Assembly: GCA_944384505.1 (NCBI GenBank)
Contig: CALWTQ010000031.1
Span: forward strand, 1 to 40,516
DNA length: 40,516 nucleotides
Reading direction: 5' to 3'
Origin: an uncultured Mediterraneibacter sp.
Lineage (GTDB): Bacteria > Bacillota > Clostridia > Lachnospirales > Lachnospiraceae
Shown: positions 24,118 through 31,609 of the stretch, one piece after another
Numbering within the stretch: the stretch's first letter is position 1
Layout of the letters: each line of letters starts with the position of its first letter
The notes under the pieces: generated by a model
Told to the model about the DNA's origin: nothing
Seen by the model: only the letters and a program-made list of their open reading frames with translations
Database searches by the model: none
Program-made: the position numbers and the translations under genes

Positions 24118-25029
24118 CTAATAGTCTGAATCATTCATGCGGAATGCCTTATTGATGATTCCCATCATCACCAGCCCGATCACGAACATCAGGACTCCGA
24201 TCGCATTGGCATATCCATATCTGTAGTCGGTCACCGCATTGACCAGCAGGATGGGCAGACTCATCGTATCATTCCCCGGCCCGCCCGCCGTTGTCAGCGA
24301 TATCTGTTCATACATCGTGATCCTTGAGGTAAGGGAACAGATCACGCCGGTCGCGATGGCGCTCCGGCACAGCGGGAGCTGGATATGGCGTATAAGCTGC
24401 CAGCCGCCCGCCCCGTCTATAATAGCCGCCTCATTAAGTTCCTGTGGTATGCTCATCAGGTCCCCGAATACAAGAAGCGTAACGATCACCGCATAGAACA
24501 GCCAGGTAAGAGTGACTGCCCAGAATGCCCATGGGGACTGATAGAACCACTGCACATCAAAATCAGGATTGAATTTCCGTATAATAGAATTCAGAATTCC
24601 GAAATTGTTGTTAAAAAAGAATCTATATATCATCGCCCAGGCAGCCGCACTGATAACATTCGGTATCATAAATACGGCCCGCGTGACCTTCCACCCTCTG
24701 CGGCGCTGATAGAGCACAAATGCGATCAGTGTTCCAAACCCAACATGAAGGAACATGGCGATCAGCGCCCATAAGAACAGGTTTTTCAGGGAGATCAAAA
24801 AGGCGCTGCTGGTAAACAGGTTTTTATAATTTCTCAGGCCATTAAAAACCGGTTCATTAAATCCATCCCACTGTGTAAATGATGTAACAAACACCTGGAG
24901 AATCGGCATCATATAGAACATGAGAAAAATAATAATCGTTGGCAGCAAAAACAGGTAGATCCATTTATAATTCTTTCTCTCCCAATGGTTTTTTGATATA
25001 CGGCCCGGCTTTATGCCTTTTTTCTTCAT
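24118..25029 (-). CDS. ABC sugar transporter permease (MalF type)
   Basis: 303 aa with a basic N terminus, about six membrane helices and the coupling loop EAAIIDGAGGWQLIRHIQLP. TTAGGPGNDTMSLP precedes the last helices, as in other MalF-like sugar permeases. It forms the import channel with the MalG-type partner directly downstream. It follows the binding-protein gene by about 80 bp in the same operon. The substrate is presumably the disaccharide cleaved by the GH65 enzyme. Confidence 0.93.
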   Translation of the reverse strand: MKKKGIKPGRISKNHWERKNYKWIYLFLLPTIIIFLMFYMMPILQVFVTSFTQWDGFNEPVFNGLRNYKNLFTSSAFLISLKNLFLWALIAMFLHVGFGTLIAFVLYQRRRGWKVTRAVFMIPNVISAAAWAMIYRFFFNNNFGILNSIIRKFNPDFDVQWFYQSPWAFWAVTLTWLFYAVIVTLLVFGDLMSIPQELNEAAIIDGAGGWQLIRHIQLPLCRSAIATGVICSLTSRITMYEQISLTTAGGPGNDTMSLPILLVNAVTDYRYGYANAIGVLMFVIGLVMMGIINKAFRMNDSDY

Positions 25030-25107
25030 AGGACCATTTCCTTTCTTTTCGCACGCACGCCCGTCTGAATCGGCGGGCGTGCGGATATCTCTATTCTGCT
25101 GTGATCT

Positions 25108-26445
25108 CTATTCTGCTGTCGCCTCCGAAGCTGCAGTTGTAAGCTGTTCACAGAATTCCTCCGCTGTGAATGTGCCGTCGGCCAGTGACGGAAGCAGTCT
25201 GCTCAAATCTGAGTTTGCCACAGATGACGGAATAACATCAAGAATGCATGGTGCATATACCGTATCTTCTGTCGTATCTGCCGCAAGGTCAGCCAGTACC
25301 TGAGTTTCTCCCTGCTGTGCGACGAATTCTTCGCTGTACTCAAGGTTCGGAGCGTCCCCGCCCTCTGCGAGAAGATATGCTTCAAGTTCTTCCGGCGTAT
25401 AGATGAACTCGATGAACGCAAGCGCACACTCTACCTCTTCTTCCGATGCGTCAGCCGAGATCCACCACTCACCGTAGCTCTGTGTCTGCGCGATGCCGAC
25501 CTGGTTCGGGAAGAGCGAAGCCCTCACATCAGCGCCGTCAAATCCATTGCTCCAATTTTCAGAATTTGTCTCCTCAAAATCCGTTGACATCCACGGCCCG
25601 TTCGCGATAATCGAAGCCTGATCGCTCATAAATGCATTTGCAGCATCAGGGTAAGCTGCTCCGATGGAGTTCGCAGAAGCATTATTCTGGAGCAGACTCT
25701 GAAGTTTCTCGACAGCGCTCACGATCTGCGGCTGGGTAAAGTCAGTTATTTTCTCCTCAATTCCACTGTTGAGCAGCTCTACACCGCCCTCTTCATCAGC
25801 GATCAGCGCAGTCAGGAACAGGGCACTCACCCACGCGTTCTCCGCTGTAGAAAAGGCGATCTTCTGATCTCCCATCAGATCAATAAACTCGTCCATTGTA
25901 AGAGCGCTGAGGTCCTGATCCGCCACATCCCACATCGCGCTGTTGTAAAAGAATCCCGTAGGCCTTACAGTTGCCAGCGGCACGCTGTAGATAGCGCCAT
26001 CGTCTTCTGTACAGTACTCAACTGCATCGTCAAGCATCAGTTCCCGGATCTCCGGGTGCTCTTCCAGCCATCCGCTGATGTCATATGCCATTCCATTCGG
26101 GAAGACCACTGTCCTTAGCCACTCTTTATCTCCTCCCTGCACCAGAGGAGGAAGTGCGTTCTGCTGGGCAAGCTGCTTCATCTGATCGTTAAACACGTCT
26201 TCTGTTACGTTCTCGAGTTCTATCTGATACTGGCCCTCATACTGCTCATTAAAACGCTCTACCTGCGGTTCAAAGAAAACCGCGCCGACATTCTCCCCTG
26301 TTTTATAGGAAGGAATCGTAATCGTAATTTCCCCGGAATCCCCACCGTCAGAAGAATTGCCGCCATCATCCGATGAAGCGCTGCATCCGGTTGAAACGAG
26401 CATGAGACCTGCCATTAATGCTGCTAAAAGTTGTTTCTTTTTCAT
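25108..26445 (-). CDS. Sugar-binding lipoprotein of an ABC importer
   Basis: 445 aa from the ATG at 26445, which has GAAAGGAG upstream; an ATG 24 nt earlier lies before that site and is rejected. Lipobox VSTGC puts the lipidated cysteine at 21. The mature protein is a family 1 extracellular solute-binding fold: FNEQYEGQYQIE near the start, PLATVRPTGFFYNSAMW, a central GPWMSTDF, then a helical C-terminal lobe. It is the first gene of the operon; a LacI-type operator lies 46 bp upstream of the start. Confidence 0.92.
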   Translation of the reverse strand: MKKKQLLAALMAGLMLVSTGCSASSDDGGNSSDGGDSGEITITIPSYKTGENVGAVFFEPQVERFNEQYEGQYQIELENVTEDVFNDQMKQLAQQNALPPLVQGGDKEWLRTVVFPNGMAYDISGWLEEHPEIRELMLDDAVEYCTEDDGAIYSVPLATVRPTGFFYNSAMWDVADQDLSALTMDEFIDLMGDQKIAFSTAENAWVSALFLTALIADEEGGVELLNSGIEEKITDFTQPQIVSAVEKLQSLLQNNASANSIGAAYPDAANAFMSDQASIIANGPWMSTDFEETNSENWSNGFDGADVRASLFPNQVGIAQTQSYGEWWISADASEEEVECALAFIEFIYTPEELEAYLLAEGGDAPNLEYSEEFVAQQGETQVLADLAADTTEDTVYAPCILDVIPSSVANSDLSRLLPSLADGTFTAEEFCEQLTTAASEATAE

Positions 26446-26490
26446 AATTACTCTCCTTTCATTGTACATCCATATGTACCTCTGGCATTA

Positions 26491-26504
26491 CGAAAACGTT
26501 TTTG
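26491..26504. promoter_or_regulatory. LacI-type operator before the transport/phosphorylase operon
   Basis: CGAAAACGTTTTTG has the AAAACGTTTT core with a central CG typical of LacI/GalR family sites and matches the palindrome before lacI itself (27634-27647). It lies between the lacI terminator and the binding-protein gene. CcpA could also recognise a site of this shape. Confidence 0.7.
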
Positions 26505-26516
26505 AAAATCTTTCTG

Positions 26517-26544
26517 AAAAAAGCGGTATTTTATATTACCGCTT
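26517..26544 (-). terminator. Terminator of the lacI gene
   Basis: On the minus strand AAGCGGTA and TACCGCTT close over ATATAAAA and run into TTTTTTCAG. It sits between lacI and the operator of the transport operon, so the operon starts from its own promoter. Confidence 0.85.
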
Positions 26545-26585
26545 AACTCCCTGTCTGTAATACAGAAAGCGTCTGCTATCCACAG

Positions 26586-27611
26586 CTATACATTCAGTTT
26601 CTTCACACTGTCACGTATCTCCAGTTTGTGAGGAAGGATCAGGTCCTGAGCCGGCCGTATCCCTTCGATCATATCGTACAGAAGATGTGCCGCTTCATAG
26701 CCTTTATCCTTGATGTTCTGATCTACTGTCGTGATCTTCGGATCCGTATACTCAGTGACATAAAGCCCGTCATAGCCGACAACTGAATAGTCCTCCGGAA
26801 CCCTGGCTCCCGCGCCCTTGAGAGCTTCGATTGTCCCGATCGCGAGCATATCACTCATGCACAGGAACGCCGTCACTCCGTCACCGGCTTTTTCTTCCAG
26901 GAACTTTGCAACTCCGGCGCTCGCCTCCTCTTTCAGAAAATTCGTGTAGATAATGAGCTCTTTGGGCAGGCTCAGGCCGTTTCTCCGCATCGCGCTCACA
27001 GCGCCCTCCATCCTCTGGGATGTTACAGCGGCATTCTTTCTGCCGCAGACAAGAGCGATGTTCTGATGTCCCTGGTCGATGAGATACTGGGTCAGCTCAT
27101 CGAATGCAGCCACATGGTCGTTCGTCACATTGCTGACGTTCTCTCCGCTGACCTCCACATCAATGGTGACACAAGGCTTCCTGCTCTCTTCCAGACTTTT
27201 AAAGTACGGATCTGTATTCTTCAGTCCGAAGATGACAGCGCCCGCAATATTATGTTCATAACAGAGCTGCTCATAACTCTTCTCTTCCTGTGTCTTTGTG
27301 TTGATCACATGCATCGAAATCTCCAGATCATGCTCGATCGCAAACTGGTAGCACCCTTTCATCAGCATCGTCTCAAAATCATTGAACATCACATCCTCAA
27401 GAAATCCCGAAAGAATCAGCGCGATATTTCTGGGATGCTTTGATGACAGACTTTTTGCCACAAGATTGGGACGGTACTGCAGTTCCTTCGCAACTTCAAG
27501 GATGCGCTCCCTTGTCTTTGCACTGATGTCCGGATAATTATTCATGGCCCTTGACACTGTTCCGACTGAAACTCCCGCTGCCTTTGCAACATCCTGAATC
27601 GTAGCTGTCAT
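26586..27611 (-). CDS. LacI-family transcriptional regulator
   Basis: A 341-aa repressor: an N-terminal HTH (TIQDVAKAAGVSVGTVSRAMN, written as family-standard helices 1-2) and hinge helix (PNLVAKSLSSK), then a periplasmic-binding-protein-like effector domain (ALILSGFLEDVMFND onward). It probably senses the imported disaccharide or a derivative. Matching operators lie before its own gene (27634-27647) and before the transport operon (26491-26504), implying autoregulation and control of the import/phosphorylase genes. TTGGAGG precedes the ATG. Confidence 0.93.
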   Translation of the reverse strand: MTATIQDVAKAAGVSVGTVSRAMNNYPDISAKTRERILEVAKELQYRPNLVAKSLSSKHPRNIALILSGFLEDVMFNDFETMLMKGCYQFAIEHDLEISMHVINTKTQEEKSYEQLCYEHNIAGAVIFGLKNTDPYFKSLEESRKPCVTIDVEVSGENVSNVTNDHVAAFDELTQYLIDQGHQNIALVCGRKNAAVTSQRMEGAVSAMRRNGLSLPKELIIYTNFLKEEASAGVAKFLEEKAGDGVTAFLCMSDMLAIGTIEALKGAGARVPEDYSVVGYDGLYVTEYTDPKITTVDQNIKDKGYEAAHLLYDMIEGIRPAQDLILPHKLEIRDSVKKLNV

Positions 27612-27633
27612 ATTTAGCTGCCTCCAAGCTTTC

Positions 27634-27647
27634 CAAAAACGTTTTTG
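27634..27647. promoter_or_regulatory. LacI-type operator before lacI
   Basis: CAAAAACGTTTTTG is a perfect 14-bp palindrome centred on CG, 23 bp upstream of the lacI ATG. Confidence 0.75.
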
Positions 27648-27728
27648 TTAATTTATTTCTATCACATATCATCATTATAGTCAATTTATTTTTCTATTTA
27701 AAATAAACTTTGGGAATTTTCCACAAAA

Positions 27729-27765
27729 CAAAAACTGTCTGTCAGAAAAGACAGACAGTTTTTTT
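27729..27765 (-). terminator. Bidirectional terminator after dapF
   Basis: AAAACTGTCTGTC and GACAGACAGTTTT form a 13-bp stem over AGAAAA with A/T tracts on both sides. On the minus strand it ends the glnA-ANTAR-dapF unit about 55 bp past the dapF stop. Confidence 0.9.
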
Positions 27766-27820
27766 GTGATTTTTTACTTATCATTTTGCTGATAATAAAA
27801 TATCAGCTGTTCCGTGCAAT

Positions 27821-28657
27821 CTATTCCGGCCACTCTCCGTCAAACACTACTTCAGCCGGCCCTGTCATATACACCGTATCCTTCTCCCGGTCCCACCTGA
27901 TCTTAAGGTCTCCGCCCGGAAGCTTCACTGTCACCTCGTCCCCGGTCAGCCCGTTTAACACGCACGCCACAGCCACCGCACACGCGCCTGTGCCGCAGGC
28001 AAGTGTTTCCCCCGATCCCCGCTCCCAGACGCGCATCCTTGCCGTACTGCGGTCCAGTACATTTACGAACTCCGTATTGACCCTCCTGGGGAAGCGCTCA
28101 TGATTCTCAAACTCCGGCCCGATCTCTTCAAGCGGCAGATCATTCACATCCTGGTCAGCGAAGATGACCGCATGGGGATTCCCCATGGAAACACACGTCA
28201 TGCGGTACTCTTTCCCATTTGTCACGATCGGTTCATCCACAGCGCATTCGCCCTCTGCGATCACAGGTATCTGGGCGGGCTCCAGCTCCGGCTGCCCCAT
28301 ATCCACTCTCACCAGTTTCACCTTCCCGTCCTCCACGGTCAGATCAAGCGTTTTAATTCCCCCCAGTGTCTCCACCGTGATCGTGGTCTGATCTGTCAGA
28401 CCATAATCATATACATACTTTGCCACACACCGGATCCCGTTTCCGCACATCTCCCCGCGGGATCCGTCCGCATTGTACATCTCCATCTCAAAGTCCGCCT
28501 TATCCGACGGGTTAATCAGGATCAGCCCGTCTGATCCGACGCCGAAATGCCGGTCGCTGATCTTTTTCGCCAGCTCCGGCGGATTGGCTATTTTTTCCTT
28601 GAAGCAATTCACATATACATAGTCGTTTCCAAGGCCCTGCATCTTCGTAAATTTCAT
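27821..28657 (-). CDS. dapF: Diaminopimelate epimerase
   Basis: Converts LL- to meso-diaminopimelate for lysine and peptidoglycan synthesis. 278 aa, the usual length. The two catalytic cysteines are in EMCGNGIRC (C71) and LACGTGAC (C221). [11 protein letters not shown] near the N terminus and GNPHAVIF are also diagnostic. The ATG at 28657 is chosen because AAAGGATGG lies about 11 nt upstream and the family starts with M-x-F-x-K-M-Q-G; longer versions lack support. It follows the ANTAR gene by 57 bp, in a nitrogen-linked operon with glnA. Confidence 0.96.
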   Translation of the reverse strand: MKFTKMQGLGNDYVYVNCFKEKIANPPELAKKISDRHFGVGSDGLILINPSDKADFEMEMYNADGSRGEMCGNGIRCVAKYVYDYGLTDQTTITVETLGGIKTLDLTVEDGKVKLVRVDMGQPELEPAQIPVIAEGECAVDEPIVTNGKEYRMTCVSMGNPHAVIFADQDVNDLPLEEIGPEFENHERFPRRVNTEFVNVLDRSTARMRVWERGSGETLACGTGACAVAVACVLNGLTGDEVTVKLPGGDLKIRWDREKDTVYMTGPAEVVFDGEWPE

Positions 28658-28714
28658 TTTCTCATTTTCCATCCTTTCACTACAGATACATCTTCCCTTC
28701 ATCACAGACACCGG

Positions 28715-29272
28715 TCAGCCTCCGCTCATCATGCGCAGAATCATCTGAGCGGTCTCCGCCATATTCGTTCCGCTCTCCATACTGGTCTTCTGCAGATACC
28801 TGTGAGCCTCTTCCTCTGACATATGATTTCTCTCCATCAGAACCGCCTTTGCCCGGTCAATGTCTTTCTTCTGACTTACATTTCTGTCACAGCCCGCACC
28901 AGTCTCCTTCCTCCGCCTCCTGCGCCTCTTTTGATTTTCGAGAAGCATTCCGACAGTCTCTACCAGATCATATCCACGCACCGGAACCGGAAGGCCTACA
29001 ACACCGTCCGGGAGGCCGTCCACCCATTTGTCAGCAGACGCCACAAGAAGCATCCCGAAGTTCTCCGGGAGCAGCTCCCTGAGCTGTGTATAGTGCATAT
29101 CCTGCATCCTCGTCCCGCAGATCACGATCCCGTCGCTCCACAGCTCCGCGTACTGCAGCACTTTGGTGCCTGTCACGCAGACGGCAGACACGCTGACCCC
29201 GGATCTCGTAAGGATATTTCGTATATTTACCGCATTCTCACGTTTCGAAAATGCAACGATGATATTACTCAA
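28715..29272 (-). CDS. ANTAR-domain RNA-binding antiterminator (GlnA-linked)
   Basis: 186 aa. The N-terminal part resembles a response-regulator receiver, but the strand that should carry the phosphorylated Asp reads DGIVICGTRM, so that Asp is absent. A basic RRRRRR linker is followed by the C-terminal ANTAR three-helix domain (about 136-183; DIDRAKAVLMERNHMSEEEA and AHRYLQKTSM). ANTAR proteins bind paired hexaloop hairpins in nascent mRNA and prevent termination. Initiation is read as TTG at 29272 because AGGAGGTG lies 7 nt upstream; an ATG 36 nt earlier has none. Directly downstream of glnA, so its likely target is the glnA leader. Confidence 0.88.
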   Translation of the reverse strand: MSNIIVAFSKRENAVNIRNILTRSGVSVSAVCVTGTKVLQYAELWSDGIVICGTRMQDMHYTQLRELLPENFGMLLVASADKWVDGLPDGVVGLPVPVRGYDLVETVGMLLENQKRRRRRRKETGAGCDRNVSQKKDIDRAKAVLMERNHMSEEEAHRYLQKTSMESGTNMAETAQMILRMMSGG

Positions 29273-29388
29273 ATCCGTGTCACCTCCTGCCGTCTTTTCT
29301 TTCTTCATACACTGATTTGCGCCCCGGCGGCATGCCGCTTACAGCATCCTGCAGTTCGCATCAGCCTGCAGACCATATCAGGCATTTA

Positions 29389-30720
29389 TCAGACTTTGTA
29401 TAGATAGTTTGAGATCTCCCAGTCCGTCACCTGCATATAATAGTCATGATACTCTTTCCTGTGCGCTTTTATGATCTTATCTGAAAGATCTTTTCCCAGA
29501 ACGCTTCGGATAAAGGCGTCCTTTTCCAGTTCGCCTACCGCCTCTTTCAAAGATCTGGGCAGTTCTTTCACTCCCAGGGCGTCTCTCTGCTCTTTGGTCA
29601 TCTTCTGTATATTTTCATCAATACATGCCGGCGGCATAATCTTATTCTCAATTCCGTCCAGCCCGGCCATAAGCAGGACTGCGAGCGCCAGGTAAGGGTT
29701 CGCCGTGGCGTCCGGGCTTCTCAGCTCGATCCGCGTATTCTCTCCTTTGTTGGATGGAACGCGGATCAGAGGCCCTCTTGTTTTGGATGACCATCCCATA
29801 TAAACAGGCGCATCATACCCTGGCATAAATCGCTTGTAAGAGTTGACCGTAGGATTCGTGATGCATGTGATTGCTTTCATATGTTTCATGAGCCCGCCGA
29901 TAAAATAATAGCCTTCCTTGCTCAGCCCGTTCTCATCCTCCACGTTCTGGAAAGCGTTGACGCCGTCTCTGTTCAGGGAAAGATTCACATGCATTCCCGA
30001 GCCATACGTCTCGATCCTGGGTTTCGGCATGAATGTGGCGTGAAGTCCGTGCCTCTTAGCAATCGTCTTCACAACCAGCTTAAAGGTCATAATATTGTCC
30101 GCTGTCACAAGCGCCTCGTCATAGCGGAAGTCAATCTCATGCTGCGCGGGCGCGATTTCGTGATGGGACGAGAGGATCTCAAAGCCCATATCCTCCAGGG
30201 TCAGCACCATATCCCTGCGGGCATTCTCCCCCAGATCCAGTGGCCCGACGTCGAAATATCCACCCTTCTCATGCGTCAGTGTAGTGGGCAGACCGTCCTC
30301 GTCCGTGTGAAAGAGAAAGAACTCACATTCCGGTCCCGCATTTAATATATAGCCCATCTCTTTTGCCCTGTCCACGGCCCTTTTCAGCACATATCTGGGA
30401 TCCCCCTCATAAGGAGTCCCGTCCTGCCGGTGCACATCGCAGATCAGGCGCGCCACCTTTCCCTGCTGCGGCCGCCACGGAAATATCTCGAATGTACTCA
30501 GATCCGGATACAGATACATGTCCGGATCCTCCTCGCCCGTAACACCTTCCAGGGAGGACGCGTCAAACATACAGCGGTTGTCCAGCGCTTTCTCCAGCTG
30601 GCTTACCGTCACGGCCATATTTTTCATCGTCCCAAAAATATCCGTAAACTGCAGACGGATAAAAGCCACATCCTCTTCCTCCACAATCCGCAGAATGTCT
30701 TCCTTCGTGTAATTATGCAT
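29389..30720 (-). CDS. glnA: Glutamine synthetase, type I
   Basis: ATP-dependent synthesis of glutamine from glutamate and ammonia. At 443 aa it fits the shorter GS I-alpha branch of Firmicutes. Motifs: the active-site glutamates in NAGPECEFFLF (E131, E133), EIAPAQHEIDFRY, GSGMHVNLSL, NPTVNSYKRFMPG, the RIELRSPDATANPY segment and a C-terminal YLYKV-type end. No adenylylation-type tyrosine insertion was seen, as expected for this branch. AAGGAGG precedes the ATG. It is the first gene of glnA-ANTAR-dapF and has a perfect consensus promoter plus a leader hairpin. Confidence 0.97.
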   Translation of the reverse strand: MHNYTKEDILRIVEEEDVAFIRLQFTDIFGTMKNMAVTVSQLEKALDNRCMFDASSLEGVTGEEDPDMYLYPDLSTFEIFPWRPQQGKVARLICDVHRQDGTPYEGDPRYVLKRAVDRAKEMGYILNAGPECEFFLFHTDEDGLPTTLTHEKGGYFDVGPLDLGENARRDMVLTLEDMGFEILSSHHEIAPAQHEIDFRYDEALVTADNIMTFKLVVKTIAKRHGLHATFMPKPRIETYGSGMHVNLSLNRDGVNAFQNVEDENGLSKEGYYFIGGLMKHMKAITCITNPTVNSYKRFMPGYDAPVYMGWSSKTRGPLIRVPSNKGENTRIELRSPDATANPYLALAVLLMAGLDGIENKIMPPACIDENIQKMTKEQRDALGVKELPRSLKEAVGELEKDAFIRSVLGKDLSDKIIKAHRKEYHDYYMQVTDWEISNYLYKV

Positions 30721-30749
30721 AAATGAAACCTCCTTTCATTTCCTATCCC

Positions 30750-30794
30750 CAAAAAGAATAAAGGGCGCTCTCCTCCCTGAGAGGAAACGCCCTT
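30750..30794 (-). promoter_or_regulatory. Attenuator-like hairpin in the glnA leader, possible ANTAR target
   Basis: On the minus strand AAGGGCG pairs with CGCCCTT, then CTCTC with GAGAG, closing a hexaloop AGGGAG; TTTATTCTTTTT follows. It therefore looks like an intrinsic terminator in the 5'-UTR, about 40 nt before glnA. The loop has A at position 1 and G at position 4, the two bases conserved in ANTAR-bound hexaloops. The usual second hexaloop hairpin was not found. Confidence 0.6.
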
Positions 30795-30807
30795 GTTTCA
30801 TTTGTTC

Positions 30808-30836
30808 ATTATAACCGCCAGATAACCCATTGTCAA
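30808..30836 (-). promoter_or_regulatory. Consensus promoter of glnA
   Basis: TTGACA (30831-30836) and TATAAT (30808-30813) on the minus strand with exactly 17 bp between them, both hexamers perfect. The palindromic element A ends 11 bp upstream of the -35. Confidence 0.92.
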
Positions 30837-30847
30837 ATACTTTCCTG

Positions 30848-31197
30848 CAGCTATTTAGCGCAATAACAATTCCTATGACTCACGTTCGGAAGCGGAGCGG
30901 ATGTTTTGCGATGCGTATTCTGTGGAAGGAGACAGCCGTGCGATGCTCCGTTCCAGAATTCGGAAAATCTAACAGGCCGAAGAGCTGTTTAAGTACAAAG
31001 CTGCGCGCAGGGCAACTCGCTGTGCTCAGACAATCCCTGCGCGCCGCTTAACAACAGCTCTCCGCCCTTTAAGATTTTCAGCGGATTCTTCCAAAGTCAC
31101 ATCGCCCGGCTGTCTCCTTCCCCAGAAAGTATGCTCAAACCGTCCGCTCCGCTTCCTGCGCATTTCCTGTCGGAAGTGTCATTGCCTAAATAGGCTG
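30848..31197. repeat. Long palindromic element, copy A (complete)
   Basis: 350 bp that fold back on themselves: arms of 165 and 163 bp around a 22-nt loop (31013-31034). Termini are CAGCTATTTAG and CTAAATAGGCTG. Perfect stem blocks include 30888-30901 with 31143-31156 (14 bp), 30924-30937 with 31108-31121 (14 bp), and 30981-30989 with 31053-31061. The loop, read on the minus strand, is ATTGTCTGAGC, two variable bases, AGCGAGTTG. It lies upstream of the glnA promoter and faces copy B. No ORF in it resembles a protein. Confidence 0.9.
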
Positions 31198-31207
31198 AAC
31201 TGCGAAG

Positions 31208-31255
31208 TTGGCGCGGCTTGAGGGCTTTTCGGCTGCGAAAGTCTTCCCGCGCCTG
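31208..31255. other. Small hairpin between the two long palindromes
   Basis: GGCGCGG (31210-31216) pairs with CCGCGCC (31247-31253), with a weaker inner pairing of CTTTTC and GAAAG over GGCTGC. It fills most of the 68-bp gap between copies A and B. No T tract follows. Confidence 0.5.
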
Positions 31256-31265
31256 CTTCTTGTGG

Positions 31266-31605
31266 CAACTATATATTCATTAACTTCCGGCTCAAAAAGC
31301 CCAGAAAACAGCCCCATTTCGAGAAAAATTCTGCGGGGATGGAGGATGGCGACGGGCGCCTTCGGAAGGGGATTAGCGAAACTTGAAGCTGCGGCTGCGG
31401 ATGTTAGGGCAGGAGGGGAGATTGTCTGAGCGAAGCGAGTTGCTCTCCTCCTGTCCTTGCATCTAATCCGCAGCCGCAGCTTTTAGTTTCCCTTATCCCC
31501 TGGAGCGAAGCCCTGAGCCATCCTCCATCCCCGTAGAATACGTCTCAGAAATAGCCCCTGTTTTCGGACGTTTTGCCTGCGGAAGTTAGTGAACTTTATA
31601 GCTAA
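31266..31605. repeat. Long palindromic element, copy B (complete, divergent sequence)
   Basis: About 340 bp with arms of 155 and 163 bp around the loop 31421-31442, which reads on the plus strand ATTGTCTGAGC-GA-AGCGAGTTG. Perfect stem blocks: 31335-31350 with 31517-31532 (16 bp), 31386-31402 with 31466-31482 (17 bp). The loop-closing stem is 31411-31420 with 31443-31452 (10 bp, one wobble). Stem sequences differ from copies A and C, yet the loop is the same. It ends 4 nt before the stop codon (31610-31612) of the GH13 gene. Confidence 0.9.
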
Positions 31606-31609
31606 GCTG

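Noticed and set aside
31208-31429. Open frames inside the long palindromes, read as possible small proteins
   Set aside because: They arise from the GC-rich stem sequence, are low-complexity, have no ribosome site, and the paired strand gives an equally open frame. They do not resemble any family.
30848-31605. CRISPR array, group II intron or IS element as the explanation of the repeated DNA at 30848-31605 and 40218-40516
   Set aside because: There are no short regularly spaced repeats, no reverse transcriptase or transposase frame, and no intron domain V/VI-like end. The structure is one uninterrupted palindrome per copy.
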